Positions 54,086 through 63,559 are shown, numbered from the stretch's first letter. The stretch is 64,000 nucleotides of DNA from Thermohalobaculum sediminis (GCF_023487995.1 NZ_JAMFKN010000002.1:62001-126000); one strand, 5' to 3'. The notes: generated from the letters alone by a model not told the origin. Numbers and translations are program-made.

Positions 54086-55138
54086 CTAGCCCGCCGAGCC
54101 TCCGGGCCGCTCCACTCCGATCGCCTCGATCCGACGCCCCGCGCCGTCGAAGAAATGAAGGTGCTCGTCCGAGAAGGTGATCTCGATCCGCTCGCCGGCG
54201 GGAATGTTCCTCAGTCCCGGCATGCTGACCGTAAGGCCCGTGGCCCCCTCGTGGCTCAGCCCCACGAAGGTCTCGGAGCCGAGGAACTCGCACTCAGACA
54301 CCCGGCAGGCGAGCCTCCCGTCGCCGGGCCCGGCGACCGCGACGTTCTCGGCCCGGATGCCTATCCTGGCCGCGCCCTCGAAGCCCGGCAGGACCGCGGC
54401 GTCGATCAGCGCCATCGGCGGCGAGCCCACGAATTCCGCCACGAAGGTGTTCGCGGGCCGGTAATAAAGCTCCTCGGGCGTGCCGGCCTGCTGGATGTGG
54501 CCCGCTTTCATCAGCACCACCATGTCGGCCATGCTCATCGCCTCGGTCTGGTCGTGGGTAACGTAGACCACCGTGATGCCCAGGTCGCGCTGCAGCTTCT
54601 TGATGTCCTTGCGGACCGAGTGCCGCAGCTTGGCGTCGAGGTTGGACAGCGGCTCGTCCATCAGGCACAGGGGCTGTCCGGCGACGATCGCGCGCGCGAG
54701 CGCCACGCGCTGGCGCTGCCCGCCCGAAAGCTCGCCCGGCTTGCGGTCCTCGAGGCCCGCGAGCCCGGTGATCTCGAGCGCGCGGTGCAGCTTCTCGCGC
54801 CGCTCGGCGCGCCCGATCCCGCGCACCTTGAGCCCGAAGACGACGTTCTCGGCCACGCTCAGATGCGGGAACAGGGCATAGGACTGGAACACCATCGAGA
54901 GATTGCGCGCCGATGGCGGCGCCGCCGTCACGTCGCGGCCATCGATCGAGATGCGCCCCTCGTCGGGAACCTCGAGCCCCGACAGGAGCCGAAGCGTCGT
55001 GGACTTGCCGCAGCCCGACGGCCCCAGCAGCGCCACGAAGGCGCCGCGCGGAACCGCGAGCGACACCCCCTCGACGCCCAGCTGCCCGTTCCAGCGCTTG
55101 GCCACGTTCTCGAGCACGACGAAGCCGTCCGCGGTCAT
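54086..55138 (-). CDS. Ugp/Mal-type ABC transporter ATP-binding protein (UgpC-like)
   Basis: 350-residue ATPase with OB/TOBE C-terminal domain. Walker A GPSGCGKST, Q-loop FQSYALFPHL, signature [15 protein letters not shown], Walker B LCLMDEPLSNLDAK and H-loop VTHDQTEAM are intact; LRHSVRKDIKKLQRDLGIT fits UgpC. The ATG overlaps the DeoR stop as ATGA. Confidence 0.95.
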   Translation of the reverse strand: MTADGFVVLENVAKRWNGQLGVEGVSLAVPRGAFVALLGPSGCGKSTTLRLLSGLEVPDEGRISIDGRDVTAAPPSARNLSMVFQSYALFPHLSVAENVVFGLKVRGIGRAERREKLHRALEITGLAGLEDRKPGELSGGQRQRVALARAIVAGQPLCLMDEPLSNLDAKLRHSVRKDIKKLQRDLGITVVYVTHDQTEAMSMADMVVLMKAGHIQQAGTPEELYYRPANTFVAEFVGSPPMALIDAAVLPGFEGAARIGIRAENVAVAGPGDGRLACRVSECEFLGSETFVGLSHEGATGLTVSMPGLRNIPAGERIEITFSDEHLHFFDGAGRRIEAIGVERPGGSAG

Positions 55139-55914
55139 CGGGCCTCCCCCCCCGCCCAGATCACCCGCTCCGGCACGGCCTCGATCAGCGCCGCGAAGGG
55201 CGCGGGCGGGGGCACGTCGATCACGATCCGGTCGACATCGCGGATCGTGCCGCCGACCGCCGGGGCCATGCGGCCGAACTTGCTGCGATCGGCGACCAGC
55301 ACCGAGACCTGGCAGGACGAGCGGATCTGCTCGCGGACCTGCACCTCGGTCATGTGAAAGTCCAGCAGCCCGCCATCCTCGGCGATCCCGCCGACGCCGA
55401 AGATCCCGAACTCGGCCCGGTAGCCCGCGAAGTGCCGCACGACGTGATCGCCCAGGATGTCGCGGTCGGGCAGCCGCATCTCGCCGCCGGGCAGGATGAT
55501 GCGGTTCGTCGTCTCGTGCGCCAGCGACATGGCGGCGTTCAGGTTGTTCGTCACGACGGTCAGCTGCCGGTGCCTGCGCAGCGCCTGCGCGACCATCGCC
55601 GGCGTCGTGCCGACCGAGATGAACAGCGTGGCCCCGCTGGGAACCATCGCCGCCACCGCCGCGGCGATCGCGCGCTTGGCCTCGGTGTTCGTGGTCTTGC
55701 GCTCGTCGTAGGGTAGGTTCAGCCGCGGCTCGAACAGGGCAGCGCCACCGTGGCGCCGGCGCAGGGCGCTGATGTCGCACAGATGGTTTATGTCGCGCCG
55801 GACCGTCTGCGGCGAGACGCCGAGCAATTCCGACAGATCGCCGACATCGACCGCCCCGCGGCGCTGCATCAGCTCGAGGATTCGCTCTCTCCGCGCGGCA
55901 ACCTTGCTGGACAT
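55135..55914 (-). CDS. DeoR/GlpR-family transcriptional repressor
   Basis: 259-residue regulator. N-terminal HTH (ERILELMQRRGAVDVGDLSE, VSPQTVRRDINHLC) and a sugar-phosphate-sensing DeoR C-terminal domain (ISVGTTPAMVAQAL, NNLNAAMSLAH, LVADRSKFG). First gene of the operon and coupled to the ATPase; DeoR proteins usually sense phosphorylated sugars or polyols, in keeping with a phosphate-ester substrate. Repeated NTTCGA motifs lie just upstream. Confidence 0.93.
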   Translation of the reverse strand: MSSKVAARRERILELMQRRGAVDVGDLSELLGVSPQTVRRDINHLCDISALRRRHGGAALFEPRLNLPYDERKTTNTEAKRAIAAAVAAMVPSGATLFISVGTTPAMVAQALRRHRQLTVVTNNLNAAMSLAHETTNRIILPGGEMRLPDRDILGDHVVRHFAGYRAEFGIFGVGGIAEDGGLLDFHMTEVQVREQIRSSCQVSVLVADRSKFGRMAPAVGGTIRDVDRIVIDVPPPAPFAALIEAVPERVIWAGGEAR

Positions 55915-55933
55915 GATTGGTCATTCGGCCAGT

Positions 55934-55970
55934 TTTCGATACGTCAATCCGACCATTCGATCATATTCGA
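55934..55970. promoter_or_regulatory. Repeated TTCGA motifs, DeoR operator candidate
   Basis: TTTCGA at 55934-55939 and ATTCGA at 55955-55960 and 55965-55970; the last two are 10 bp apart, one helical turn. DeoR/GlpR operators commonly contain TTCG-rich repeats. The region is comparatively AT-rich and lies 20-56 bases upstream of the DeoR start, in the gap shared with the divergent HAD gene. Confidence 0.5.
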
Positions 55971-56160
55971 GTCAATGATTCCCGCGTGTCGGCGCGTCGG
56001 AATCTCTCCCGGCCGTCGCCTTTCCCTGATAAAGCATATATTTATAACGGTTTCGTGTCGGATGCGGGAAAAGGCGATTGACCGAATGACCAAAAATGCC
56101 GAGGCTGCCGCCGCACGACGCCCCGGCTCCCGGGAAGACCACCCAGCCGCATCGCCCGCC

Positions 56161-57063
56161 ATGCACAGAGCGCCCGACTTGGACGACGCCGAACAGACCT
56201 TCACGCGTTACGAGCAGATCCGCCCGCGCCTGCCGCGCGCCGTGCGGTGCGGCCCGGCCACGCCGGTCGCCTCGCTCCGGCAGATCGCCGGCGACGCGGA
56301 CGCCTTCGTGTTCGATGCCTTCGGGGTCCTCAATGTCGGCGATACGCCGATCCCCGGGGCGCGGACCTGTGTCGATGCCTTGCGCGAGGCCGGCAAGCAG
56401 GTCCGCGTCCTGACGAATGCCGCGAGCTACGACCATGCCGGGGCCTGCGCCAAGTTCGGCCGGCTGGGCTTCGACTTCGCGGGCCACGAGATCATCACCA
56501 GCCGCGACGCCACGCTGCGGCACCTCCGCGGACGGCGCTGGGGCGTCATCGCGGCGCCGGACGACCGGCTTGCGGACCTTGGGGTCGAGGCGGTGCGCCT
56601 GCCGGGCGACGGGCCGCTGCCGGAGGGGATCGAGGGCATCCTGTTCCTGTCCGCGGCCGACTGGACGGCCGAGCGGCATGCGCGCCTCGAAGCCGGCCTT
56701 CGAGCGCGGCCGCTGCCCGTGCTCGTCGCCAATGCCGACCTCGTGGCGCCGCGGGGGCAGTCGCTGTCGCGCGAGCCCGGCTACTACGGCCATCTCCTGC
56801 TCGACCGCACCCCCGCGCCCGTCCGCTTCTTCGGCAAGCCTTTCCCCGAGGTCTACGACTTGGCCGAGCACTCGCTTCCAGGCATCGCGCGCGAGCGCAT
56901 CGTTATGTGCGGCGACACGCTCCACACCGACATCCTTGGCGCGCAGGCGCATGGCTGGAAGACCGCCCTCATCACGCGGGACGGGCTGTTCGCGGGGCTC
57001 GAAACGGCGCCGTTCGTCCGCCGCTCGCGCATCTCGCCCGACTGGACGCTCGAGCGGATCTGA
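56161..57063 (+). CDS. HAD-superfamily hydrolase, subfamily IIA (phosphatase)
   Basis: Haloacid-dehalogenase phosphatase of about 300 residues. Motif I is AFVFDAFGVLNVG, where the nucleophile aspartate is followed by the expected aspartate; motif II is in VLTNAAS; motif III lysine is in RFFGKPFPEVYD and motif IV is VMCGDTLHTDILGAQ. Subfamily IIA includes phosphoglycolate, glycerol-phosphate and pyridoxal-phosphate phosphatases. It is divergent from the DeoR/Ugp-like operon. The start is uncertain: ATG 56161 fits homologous N-termini, ATG 56086 is possible. Confidence 0.87.
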   Translation: MHRAPDLDDAEQTFTRYEQIRPRLPRAVRCGPATPVASLRQIAGDADAFVFDAFGVLNVGDTPIPGARTCVDALREAGKQVRVLTNAASYDHAGACAKFGRLGFDFAGHEIITSRDATLRHLRGRRWGVIAAPDDRLADLGVEAVRLPGDGPLPEGIEGILFLSAADWTAERHARLEAGLRARPLPVLVANADLVAPRGQSLSREPGYYGHLLLDRTPAPVRFFGKPFPEVYDLAEHSLPGIARERIVMCGDTLHTDILGAQAHGWKTALITRDGLFAGLETAPFVRRSRISPDWTLERI

Positions 57064-57185
57064 GCGCCCGCAGACGGCGCGCGAAGCGGCGGGCCCGCGC
57101 CCGTTCTTTTGACGCAGGCCCGGTTCTTGGGCAGTGTTGAGCGGCATTCCGGCCGGGCGGCCGGGCGAACACGGGGGCCTCGGGA

Positions 57186-57542
57186 ATGCAGAGCATGTTC
57201 GAGCGCTATGGCGGTTTCGAGCGGGTCTCGGGCCTCGTGCTGGCCTTCTACGACCGGGTGCTCGCGTCCGAGCGGCTCGGCCCGTTCTTCCGCGACTGCG
57301 ACATGCGGCGCCTGATCGAACACCAGTCGAAATATGTCTCGGCGGTGATGGGGGGACCGGACAGCCATTCCGACGCCGAGTTGCGCGGGGTCCATGCCGG
57401 CCTCGGGATCGAGCCCGCGCATTTCGACGAGATGCTGGACCTCATGCGCGCGGCGATGCTCGAGCAGGGCTTCGAGCAGGACGACACCGAGGCGGTCCTG
57501 CGGCGCCTCGCGGGCCTACGGCGCGTGATCGTCGAGGGCTGA
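57186..57542 (+). CDS. Truncated hemoglobin (2-on-2 globin), group I-like
   Basis: 118-residue globin-fold heme protein. MFERYGGFERVSGLVLAFYDRVL and LGPFFRDCDMRRLIEHQSKYVSAVMGG are diagnostic; the probable proximal histidine is in LRGVHAGLGI. These proteins bind oxygen or nitric oxide. A possible -35 TTGACG lies at 57109. Its 3' end overlaps the convergent 1571-residue regulator gene by 27 bases. Confidence 0.92.
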   Translation: MQSMFERYGGFERVSGLVLAFYDRVLASERLGPFFRDCDMRRLIEHQSKYVSAVMGGPDSHSDAELRGVHAGLGIEPAHFDEMLDLMRAAMLEQGFEQDDTEAVLRRLAGLRRVIVEG

Positions 57543-60500
57543 CGCGACCTGTGCCGGGGGTGGCGCGGCAAGACCCCCGCGCAACGCCTCCGCCTGCTCG
57601 GCGAGACCCATCGCGCCGAAGAGCGCGGCCGCCTCGCCGGTCAGCCACTCGCCCCGCGCGGGATCCGAAGGCGCGATGGCGCGCGCGAGGCGGACGAGGA
57701 TCCGCGCCTCGATCGGGCGGTAGCCACCGGCCGCGGCGATCCGGGCGGCCTCCTCGAGATGGCGCACCTGCTCGTCCGGGTCCGCCTCGATCCGCGACAG
57801 CGCGACCAGCACCCGGATCCGCAGCCAGTCGTCGCTGTCCTTCTCGGCCCTGCGCGCGGCCCAGAGGAGCTCGTCGCGCGCGCCGGCATCGCCTCGCGCG
57901 GCGCGGACCGTGGCGAGCAGGCCGCGCGCGATGTTCCCGAAATGCAGCATGTTGACCGATCGTGCCGCCGCGAGCGCCCGCTCGAGCGTCTGCTGCGCGG
58001 CCGCATGCCGGCCCGAAAGGGTCTGCGCATAGCCCCAGGTCACCATCAGCATAGGCGAGAACGGGAAGGGGGCCCGGTTCAGGCATTCCTCGGCGGCCTG
58101 AGCCATGCGCGCCAGCTCGGCCTCGCCGGGGCCCCGCATCGTGTCGAGCATGTTGCGAAAGAACTGCGCGGCATAGAGGTCCAGCGGCCTGCGCGTCTCG
58201 CGCGCGACGGCCACGGCTTCCTCCACCTCGCGCGCCGCCGCCCCGAAGTCGCCCAGCAGCGCATGCGCCTGGCTCAGCGAGCCGAGATACCAGACCGAGC
58301 GCGTGACGAGGAAGCCGAAGCGGTCATAGCGCCAGTCGGTGACGAAGCAGTCGAAATAGCCCTCGAGGCGTGAAATCGCCGCCCGTGCGTCGCTGCGGAA
58401 CAGCAGCGCCTGGGCCGCGGCGAGATCGGCCTCGGCAGCGTGGCGCTGCATGCCGTGCCGGCGGGCGATCTCGCCGGCGCCGTCGGCCGCACGGATCGCC
58501 TTCTCGTGCCGGCCAAAGGTGCTGTGGAGCAGGCTAAGATGCAGCAGCACCTCGGCCTGCCGATTGGCGTCGCCCGCGCGGGCGGCGAGGTCGCGCGCCT
58601 CCTTGAGCCGGTTGACACCCGTCGCATAGTCGCCCGTCGCCATGAAGCCGAGCCGCAGCCGGGTCCGCACGTCGATGCCGAGCCGCACCAGCTCCGGCGT
58701 CTCGGCGAGCCCCTCCATCATCGCGATGGCCCGCTCGAGATGGACGATCGCCGCGCCATAGGCCGAGCGCTCGATCGCCCGCTCGCCCGCCTCGGCCAGC
58801 CAGCGCGCCGCGTCCTCGCGCAGCCCGGCGCGGTAGGCATGCTCGGCCAGCGCCTCGGTGTGCTCGCCCAGGGCGCCGGCATGGAGGCGCCGGATCGCGT
58901 CGAAGGCGGCGGCGTGCAGGCGCTCGCGATCGGCCCGCATCAGCGAGGCGTAGGCCACATCCTGGATCAGCGCGTGCTTGAAGGTGTATTCGCGCTCGGC
59001 CGCGCTCATCACCTCGAACAGGAACTCGGCCCGCTCGAGGGCCGCGAGCGCCGCGTCCAGCGCCGTCTCGCCAATCCGCGAAAGCTCCGCCAACAGGCCG
59101 CGCGAGACGTTGCGCCCGAGAACCGACGCCGTCTGGAGCACCGAACGCTCGCGCGGCGCCAGCCGCTCGATCCGCGCGGCGATCACCGGCTCTACGCTGC
59201 TCGAGGTCTCGATGTCGACGATCGGGTGCGGCGCCACACAGGCGCCTGTCGCCCCGATGATCCGCCCGTCCTCGATGAGCCCGCGCACGGTCTCCTCGAT
59301 CAGCAGCGGCGTGCCGTCGGTGCGCTCGACCAGAAGCCGGCGCAGGATGCTGACGCTGGGATGCTCGCCGACCAGGGCGAGCACGAAGGCGTCAGCATCC
59401 TCGATGCTGAGGGGATGGAGCCGCATGACATGGACGGCGCTACGCGCGCCCCAGTCGTGCCGGAACTCGGCCCGGCAGGTCATCACCATCAGGATGCGCT
59501 GCCGGTCGACCCCCTCGACGAGGCGATCGAGCACCGCGCGGCTGGCATCGTCGATCCAGTGCAGGTCCTCGATCAGGACGAGCAGCGGCACATGGCGCGC
59601 CATGTGCGCGACCAGGCGGCGCATCGCGTCGGCGATCTGGCACGCGCGATCCTCGGCCGGCAGGGCTTCCCAATCCGGCTCGGATGCCGGCAACTCGAGC
59701 ACGAAGCCAAGCGGGACCGCGAGCGCCGCGTCGAGGCCGAGACGGTCGAGCCCGCGTTCCAGCTTGTCGCGCGCCATCGCCGGGTCGTCGGCTTCGGCGA
59801 TCGCGAGGAGCGAGCGGAGCAGGCGCCGCGCGACCGCATAAGCGGCGTCGCGGTCGAACTCGAAGGCGCCGCCCTCGACGATCTGGCAGTCCTCGCCCGC
59901 CATGCCCGTCAGGAACTCGTGGCCGAGACGCGACTTGCCGATGCCGGGCTCGGCCGTCACCAGCGCGACCTGCCCGCGCCCCTCGATCACATGGCGCCAG
60001 AGCTGGCGCAGCGTCTGCACCTCGGCCTCGCGCCCGACGAACCGCGTCAGCGTCTCGTGCGCCCGCAAATGCCAGCGCGACAGCGCCGAGTTGAGCGCGA
60101 GCACCTCGTGGGTCCGCTGGCCACGGGCGAAGCCGGGATGCTCGTCCTGCTCGAGGGGCGCGAGGCGAACATATCCGCCCACCGAGGCACGCAGCCGGTC
60201 CGACGCGGCGATGACCGGCCGGCGCAGCGCCTCGGCCAGCCGCCGGGCGTGGCGCAGGGGCGGTCCGCTGAGCGACACCTGCCCGCGCGCGTCGCGGCCC
60301 ACGATCGCCTCGCCGGTGTCGAGCGCGATCCGCAGGCGCGTCGTGCCCGGCGCGTTGCGGCGAAGCTCGGCCTGCATGGCAAGGGCCGCGCGGGCGGCGA
60401 GAACGCCATGCACCTCGGTCGGCTCGCCCGCTCCGAAGACGGCGGTGACCACGCTGTCCGAAAGCTCGAGCAACGTGCCCCGGTTCGCCGCCACGACGCG

Positions 60501-62231
60501 CCGCGCGGCGTCGTGCACGGGGCGGGCGGCGAGCAGCATCAGCTCGGGATCGGCCTGGGCGAAGGACTGGAGCGGCGAGACGATGTCCGCGGCCAGCACC
60601 GTGACCTCGCGCCGGACGTCCCGTTGCGGCGCGTGGCCCGGCGCTGGCCCCGGGATCGCCGGCGCTGGCTGTAGCCGCTCGCCCCCCGGCCCGGCGAACA
60701 CGCGGGCCGAGAACTCGCGGCAAGCCCCCACGAAGCGGCCGAAGGCCGGCTCGTCGCCCATCAGGATGTGATTGCTGCTTGCGAGCTCGACGAACTCGGC
60801 GCCGGGGATCCGCTCGGCCAGCCGGCGGCCCGAAGCCAGCAGCGCGATGCGGTCACCCGTCGCATGCAGCACGAGCGTCGGCACGCGGACGCGCCCGAGC
60901 AGCTCCTCGACATCGATGGCGCCCGACATCTCCGACAGCCGCTCGGCATCCTCGGGCGTCGCGGCGCGGCGTTGCAGCTCGTTGTACCACGACGCCTGCT
61001 CGGGTGTCGCTCCGGGCAGGAACATCGCCGTGAAGAGCTGCCGGAAGGTCGGCGCGTCCATCCCCCAGCCCTGGCGCAGAAGGACATGCATCGCCTCGCG
61101 CCGCTCGATCTCCTGCGGATCGCCGCGGGCGCGCCAGCCGCGCGGAAAGCCACCGCAGAGGATCAGGCCCCGCACCCTCTCGGGGTGCCGCAGGGCATAG
61201 GCGATGGCGTAGGCGCAGCTTTGCGAGACGCCCAGCAGGACGAACTGATCCAGCCCCGCCGCATCGGCGACAGTGCCGATGTCGTCGACCATGCGCTCGA
61301 ACGAGATGTCCGCGACGCCGCGGTCCGACAGGCCGTTGCAGCGCTGGTCGAAGCGCACGAAGCGGTTCTCGCGCGAGAGCGCCTCGATCCAGGGGCGCCA
61401 GATCGGGCTTTCGCGGTCGTAGCCCAGATGCGTCATCCAGTGCGGCCCGCGCAGGATAGGCGGCCCCTCGCCCTCGGCGGTCCAGGCAAGCCGGACGCCG
61501 TCGGGCGCGGTGCAGAAGCGGACTGCGCCCGCATCGGCCGTGGGCGGCGTAGGGACCGCATCCGGCACGGGCGCGCGCGGCGCCGCGGCCAGGCCCCGGC
61601 CTGCCGCCTCGGCGCGCAGGCGCTCGATCAGCCGGTCGGCCTCGGCCACGTCGGCGGTGACGCTGCGCAGCCTGACGGCATGGCGCAGCGCGCGCTCGGG
61701 CTGGTCGCCCAGCCGCGAAATGAGCTCCATCAGCAGCCGCGAGCACAGGCGCTCGGCCTCGGCGGCCTCGGCGATGCGCCAGGCCTCGTAGTCCGGGCAG
61801 CGTGGCAGGGCGAGGTCCTCGAGGAAGCCGCCGCGCAACGTGGCGGCGATCGCCTCGAGGCGCTCGAGGCCGAGGGCCCCGAACCCCTCCTGCGCCGCCT
61901 GCCCAAGCTCCCTGCGGTCGATCGCAAGCCCGCGCGCGTCGAGCGCGACCATGGTGCGGTCGGCCGCGAGGCGCTCGCTGCCGTCGACGCTGAGGACGCG
62001 GCGGATCTTGGACAGGCTCCAGCGCAGGGCGCCCTTCGGGTCGTCGGGCAGCTCCCAGAAGATCTCGCACAGCCGCTCGCGCCGGAACGGCCGATCCGCG
62101 AGCGCGAGGAAGGCAAGCAGCGCGCGCGTCTTGCGCGAGGGCGGCATCTCGACGGGCCGGTCGCCGAAGGCGACTTCCAGCGGTCCGAGGGCCCTGAGCG
62201 CGAGCCCCTGATGCGGCTGCCCGTTCGTCAT
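57516..62231 (-). CDS. Multidomain regulator: SARP-like + alpha/beta-hydrolase + cyclase-homology + AAA ATPase + TPR
   Basis: 1571 residues from the ATG at 62231 (MTNGQPHQGL). About 10-215: SARP/BTAD-like DNA-binding (LRALGPLEVAFGDRPVEMPP, LPDDPKGALRWSLSKIRRVL). About 235-505: alpha/beta-hydrolase with nucleophile Ser336 in GVSQSC (usually GxSxG; second G replaced), Asp460 and His488. About 538-700: class III cyclase homology, first metal aspartate (Asp549 in LAADIV) and Asp592 kept, but the substrate/transition-state positions are replaced (GPPLRHARRL where GDxVNxAARL is usual), so probably inactive. About 725-1000: AAA, Walker A at 760-767 (AEPGIGKS), Walker B LIEDLHW. Remainder: TPR-like helical repeats. 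Confidence 0.85.
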   Translation of the reverse strand: MTNGQPHQGLALRALGPLEVAFGDRPVEMPPSRKTRALLAFLALADRPFRRERLCEIFWELPDDPKGALRWSLSKIRRVLSVDGSERLAADRTMVALDARGLAIDRRELGQAAQEGFGALGLERLEAIAATLRGGFLEDLALPRCPDYEAWRIAEAAEAERLCSRLLMELISRLGDQPERALRHAVRLRSVTADVAEADRLIERLRAEAAGRGLAAAPRAPVPDAVPTPPTADAGAVRFCTAPDGVRLAWTAEGEGPPILRGPHWMTHLGYDRESPIWRPWIEALSRENRFVRFDQRCNGLSDRGVADISFERMVDDIGTVADAAGLDQFVLLGVSQSCAYAIAYALRHPERVRGLILCGGFPRGWRARGDPQEIERREAMHVLLRQGWGMDAPTFRQLFTAMFLPGATPEQASWYNELQRRAATPEDAERLSEMSGAIDVEELLGRVRVPTLVLHATGDRIALLASGRRLAERIPGAEFVELASSNHILMGDEPAFGRFVGACREFSARVFAGPGGERLQPAPAIPGPAPGHAPQRDVRREVTVLAADIVSPLQSFAQADPELMLLAARPVHDAARRVVAANRGTLLELSDSVVTAVFGAGEPTEVHGVLAARAALAMQAELRRNAPGTTRLRIALDTGEAIVGRDARGQVSLSGPPLRHARRLAEALRRPVIAASDRLRASVGGYVRLAPLEQDEHPGFARGQRTHEVLALNSALSRWHLRAHETLTRFVGREAEVQTLRQLWRHVIEGRGQVALVTAEPGIGKSRLGHEFLTGMAGEDCQIVEGGAFEFDRDAAYAVARRLLRSLLAIAEADDPAMARDKLERGLDRLGLDAALAVPLGFVLELPASEPDWEALPAEDRACQIADAMRRLVAHMARHVPLLVLIEDLHWIDDASRAVLDRLVEGVDRQRILMVMTCRAEFRHDWGARSAVHVMRLHPLSIEDADAFVLALVGEHPSVSILRRLLVERTDGTPLLIEETVRGLIEDGRIIGATGACVAPHPIVDIETSSSVEPVIAARIERLAPRERSVLQTASVLGRNVSRGLLAELSRIGETALDAALAALERAEFLFEVMSAAEREYTFKHALIQDVAYASLMRADRERLHAAAFDAIRRLHAGALGEHTEALAEHAYRAGLREDAARWLAEAGERAIERSAYGAAIVHLERAIAMMEGLAETPELVRLGIDVRTRLRLGFMATGDYATGVNRLKEARDLAARAGDANRQAEVLLHLSLLHSTFGRHEKAIRAADGAGEIARRHGMQRHAAEADLAAAQALLFRSDARAAISRLEGYFDCFVTDWRYDRFGFLVTRSVWYLGSLSQAHALLGDFGAAAREVEEAVAVARETRRPLDLYAAQFFRNMLDTMRGPGEAELARMAQAAEECLNRAPFPFSPMLMVTWGYAQTLSGRHAAAQQTLERALAAARSVNMLHFGNIARGLLATVRAARGDAGARDELLWAARRAEKDSDDWLRIRVLVALSRIEADPDEQVRHLEEAARIAAAGGYRPIEARILVRLARAIAPSDPARGEWLTGEAAALFGAMGLAEQAEALRGGLAAPPPAQVASALDDHAP

Positions 62232-62362
62232 ATGCCAGCGGCCATTCCCTGGCGGATCATACCCGATCCCGGACTGTAGACGACGGGGCCGCGCAGTGAA
62301 AGTTTCGCGCCCTGCGGGGTGGGGCATGCCGAACCGCGGCCGGCATGCTCCCCGGGCCCCCG

Positions 62363-63559
62363 TCACGCCCGCGCGAGGCCCGTCTGCGGCAGCGGCGGCA
62401 GCGGCGCGCGGGCGGTGATCATCGACAGGACCGCGACCTCGGTCTTCATCGCCTCGTTCAGCGTGGCGAGCCTGGGCTTCAGCGTCTCGAGCGTCCAATC
62501 GAACGCCGCGATCGCGTCCGTCACGCCGAACAAGGGCAGCGAGAGCGCGTCGCGCAGGTGCTGATAGTCGGCCAGCGCCTGGTCGCTCCCGGCGATCACG
62601 GCACGGGCCAACAGCTCGGCGTCGCGGAAGGCGTCGGTGATGCCGTGGGCGGTGACGGGGTCCTTGAAGTAGCCTGCATCCCCGACCAGCGCCCAGCCCG
62701 CGCCCGCGCAGTCGCGCATGTGCCCACGGACGCCGCCGAACAGCCGCAGGCGGCCGTTCGGCTCGCGTCCGGCAAGCTGCGCGCTCAGCGCGGGGGCGGC
62801 GCATGCGAGCCCCGCGCGGAACAGCGCGTCCACACCGTCCTCGCGCCGGAAGCCCGCGGCCGGCAGGCTCACGAAGACGCAGGTCTCGCCGCCCGTAGTG
62901 GGGATCGCGCCCGCCGTCATCCCCGGCATGTAGTGCCAGTTATAGCCCGCGTTCGGCAGTCCCGGGAAATAGCCGAAGATCACGGCCGTCGCGGCCCGTC
63001 CCAGCGCGTTGCCGCCCGCCCCGGCCTTCTCGGCGACGGTCGAGCGCACGCCGTCGGCGCCGATCACGATCCGGGCCGAGACCTCGTGCAGCGCGCCGCC
63101 GCGGTCCGCGAGGCGCGCGCCCGTGACGCGGCCATCGCGATCGCGCAGAAGGTCACTGAGCGTCACGCCGAAGCGGAACTCCGCGCCCGCCGCCGCGGCC
63201 GCATCCACAAGGATCCGGTCGAGGACGGCGCGCCGCGGCGCATAAAGCGCATCGACATCGCCGTCGGGCCGGATCGGGACCGTCACGGCCTCGGCGCCGT
63301 AGTGGAACGTCGCGGACCGGATCGGAGCCGCCCCCGCCGCGCGAACCGCGTCGAGCAAGCCCCAGCGCGCAAGCTGCATCACGGCGCCCCGCATCAGCGC
63401 GTGGGTCGAGATCGTGTCCGAACCATAGTCGCCGCGATCGACCACCAGCACGCGCAGCCCCCGCCGCGCCAGCAGCATCGCCGTCGCGGCACCGGCGCAG
63501 CGGGCGCCGGCGATGATGGCGTCGTAATCGGTCCGGGGACGGGTCGTCATCCTCTTCAT
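62363..63559 (-). CDS. FAD-dependent monooxygenase/oxidoreductase (PHBH fold)
   Basis: 398-residue flavoprotein. N-terminal FAD fold YDAIIAGARCAGAATAMLLARRG, then SDTISTHALMRGAVMQLARWG; DG motif IVIGADGVRSTVAEKAG and the GD motif WALVGDAGYFKDPVTAHGI. It belongs to the FAD-binding-3/geranylgeranyl-reductase-like group common next to regulators of this type. The ATG at 63559 follows AAAGGA; the upstream ATG at 63592 would overlap the FMO gene. The substrate is unknown. Confidence 0.88.
   Translation of the reverse strand: MKRMTTRPRTDYDAIIAGARCAGAATAMLLARRGLRVLVVDRGDYGSDTISTHALMRGAVMQLARWGLLDAVRAAGAAPIRSATFHYGAEAVTVPIRPDGDVDALYAPRRAVLDRILVDAAAAAGAEFRFGVTLSDLLRDRDGRVTGARLADRGGALHEVSARIVIGADGVRSTVAEKAGAGGNALGRAATAVIFGYFPGLPNAGYNWHYMPGMTAGAIPTTGGETCVFVSLPAAGFRREDGVDALFRAGLACAAPALSAQLAGREPNGRLRLFGGVRGHMRDCAGAGWALVGDAGYFKDPVTAHGITDAFRDAELLARAVIAGSDQALADYQHLRDALSLPLFGVTDAIAAFDWTLETLKPRLATLNEAMKTEVAVLSMITARAPLPPLPQTGLARA

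Noticed and set aside
58440-60674. Long open frame (744 codons) antisense to the 1571-residue regulator
   Set aside because: Arginine/glycine/glutamate-rich with no recognisable domain; mirror of a conserved gene in GC-rich DNA.
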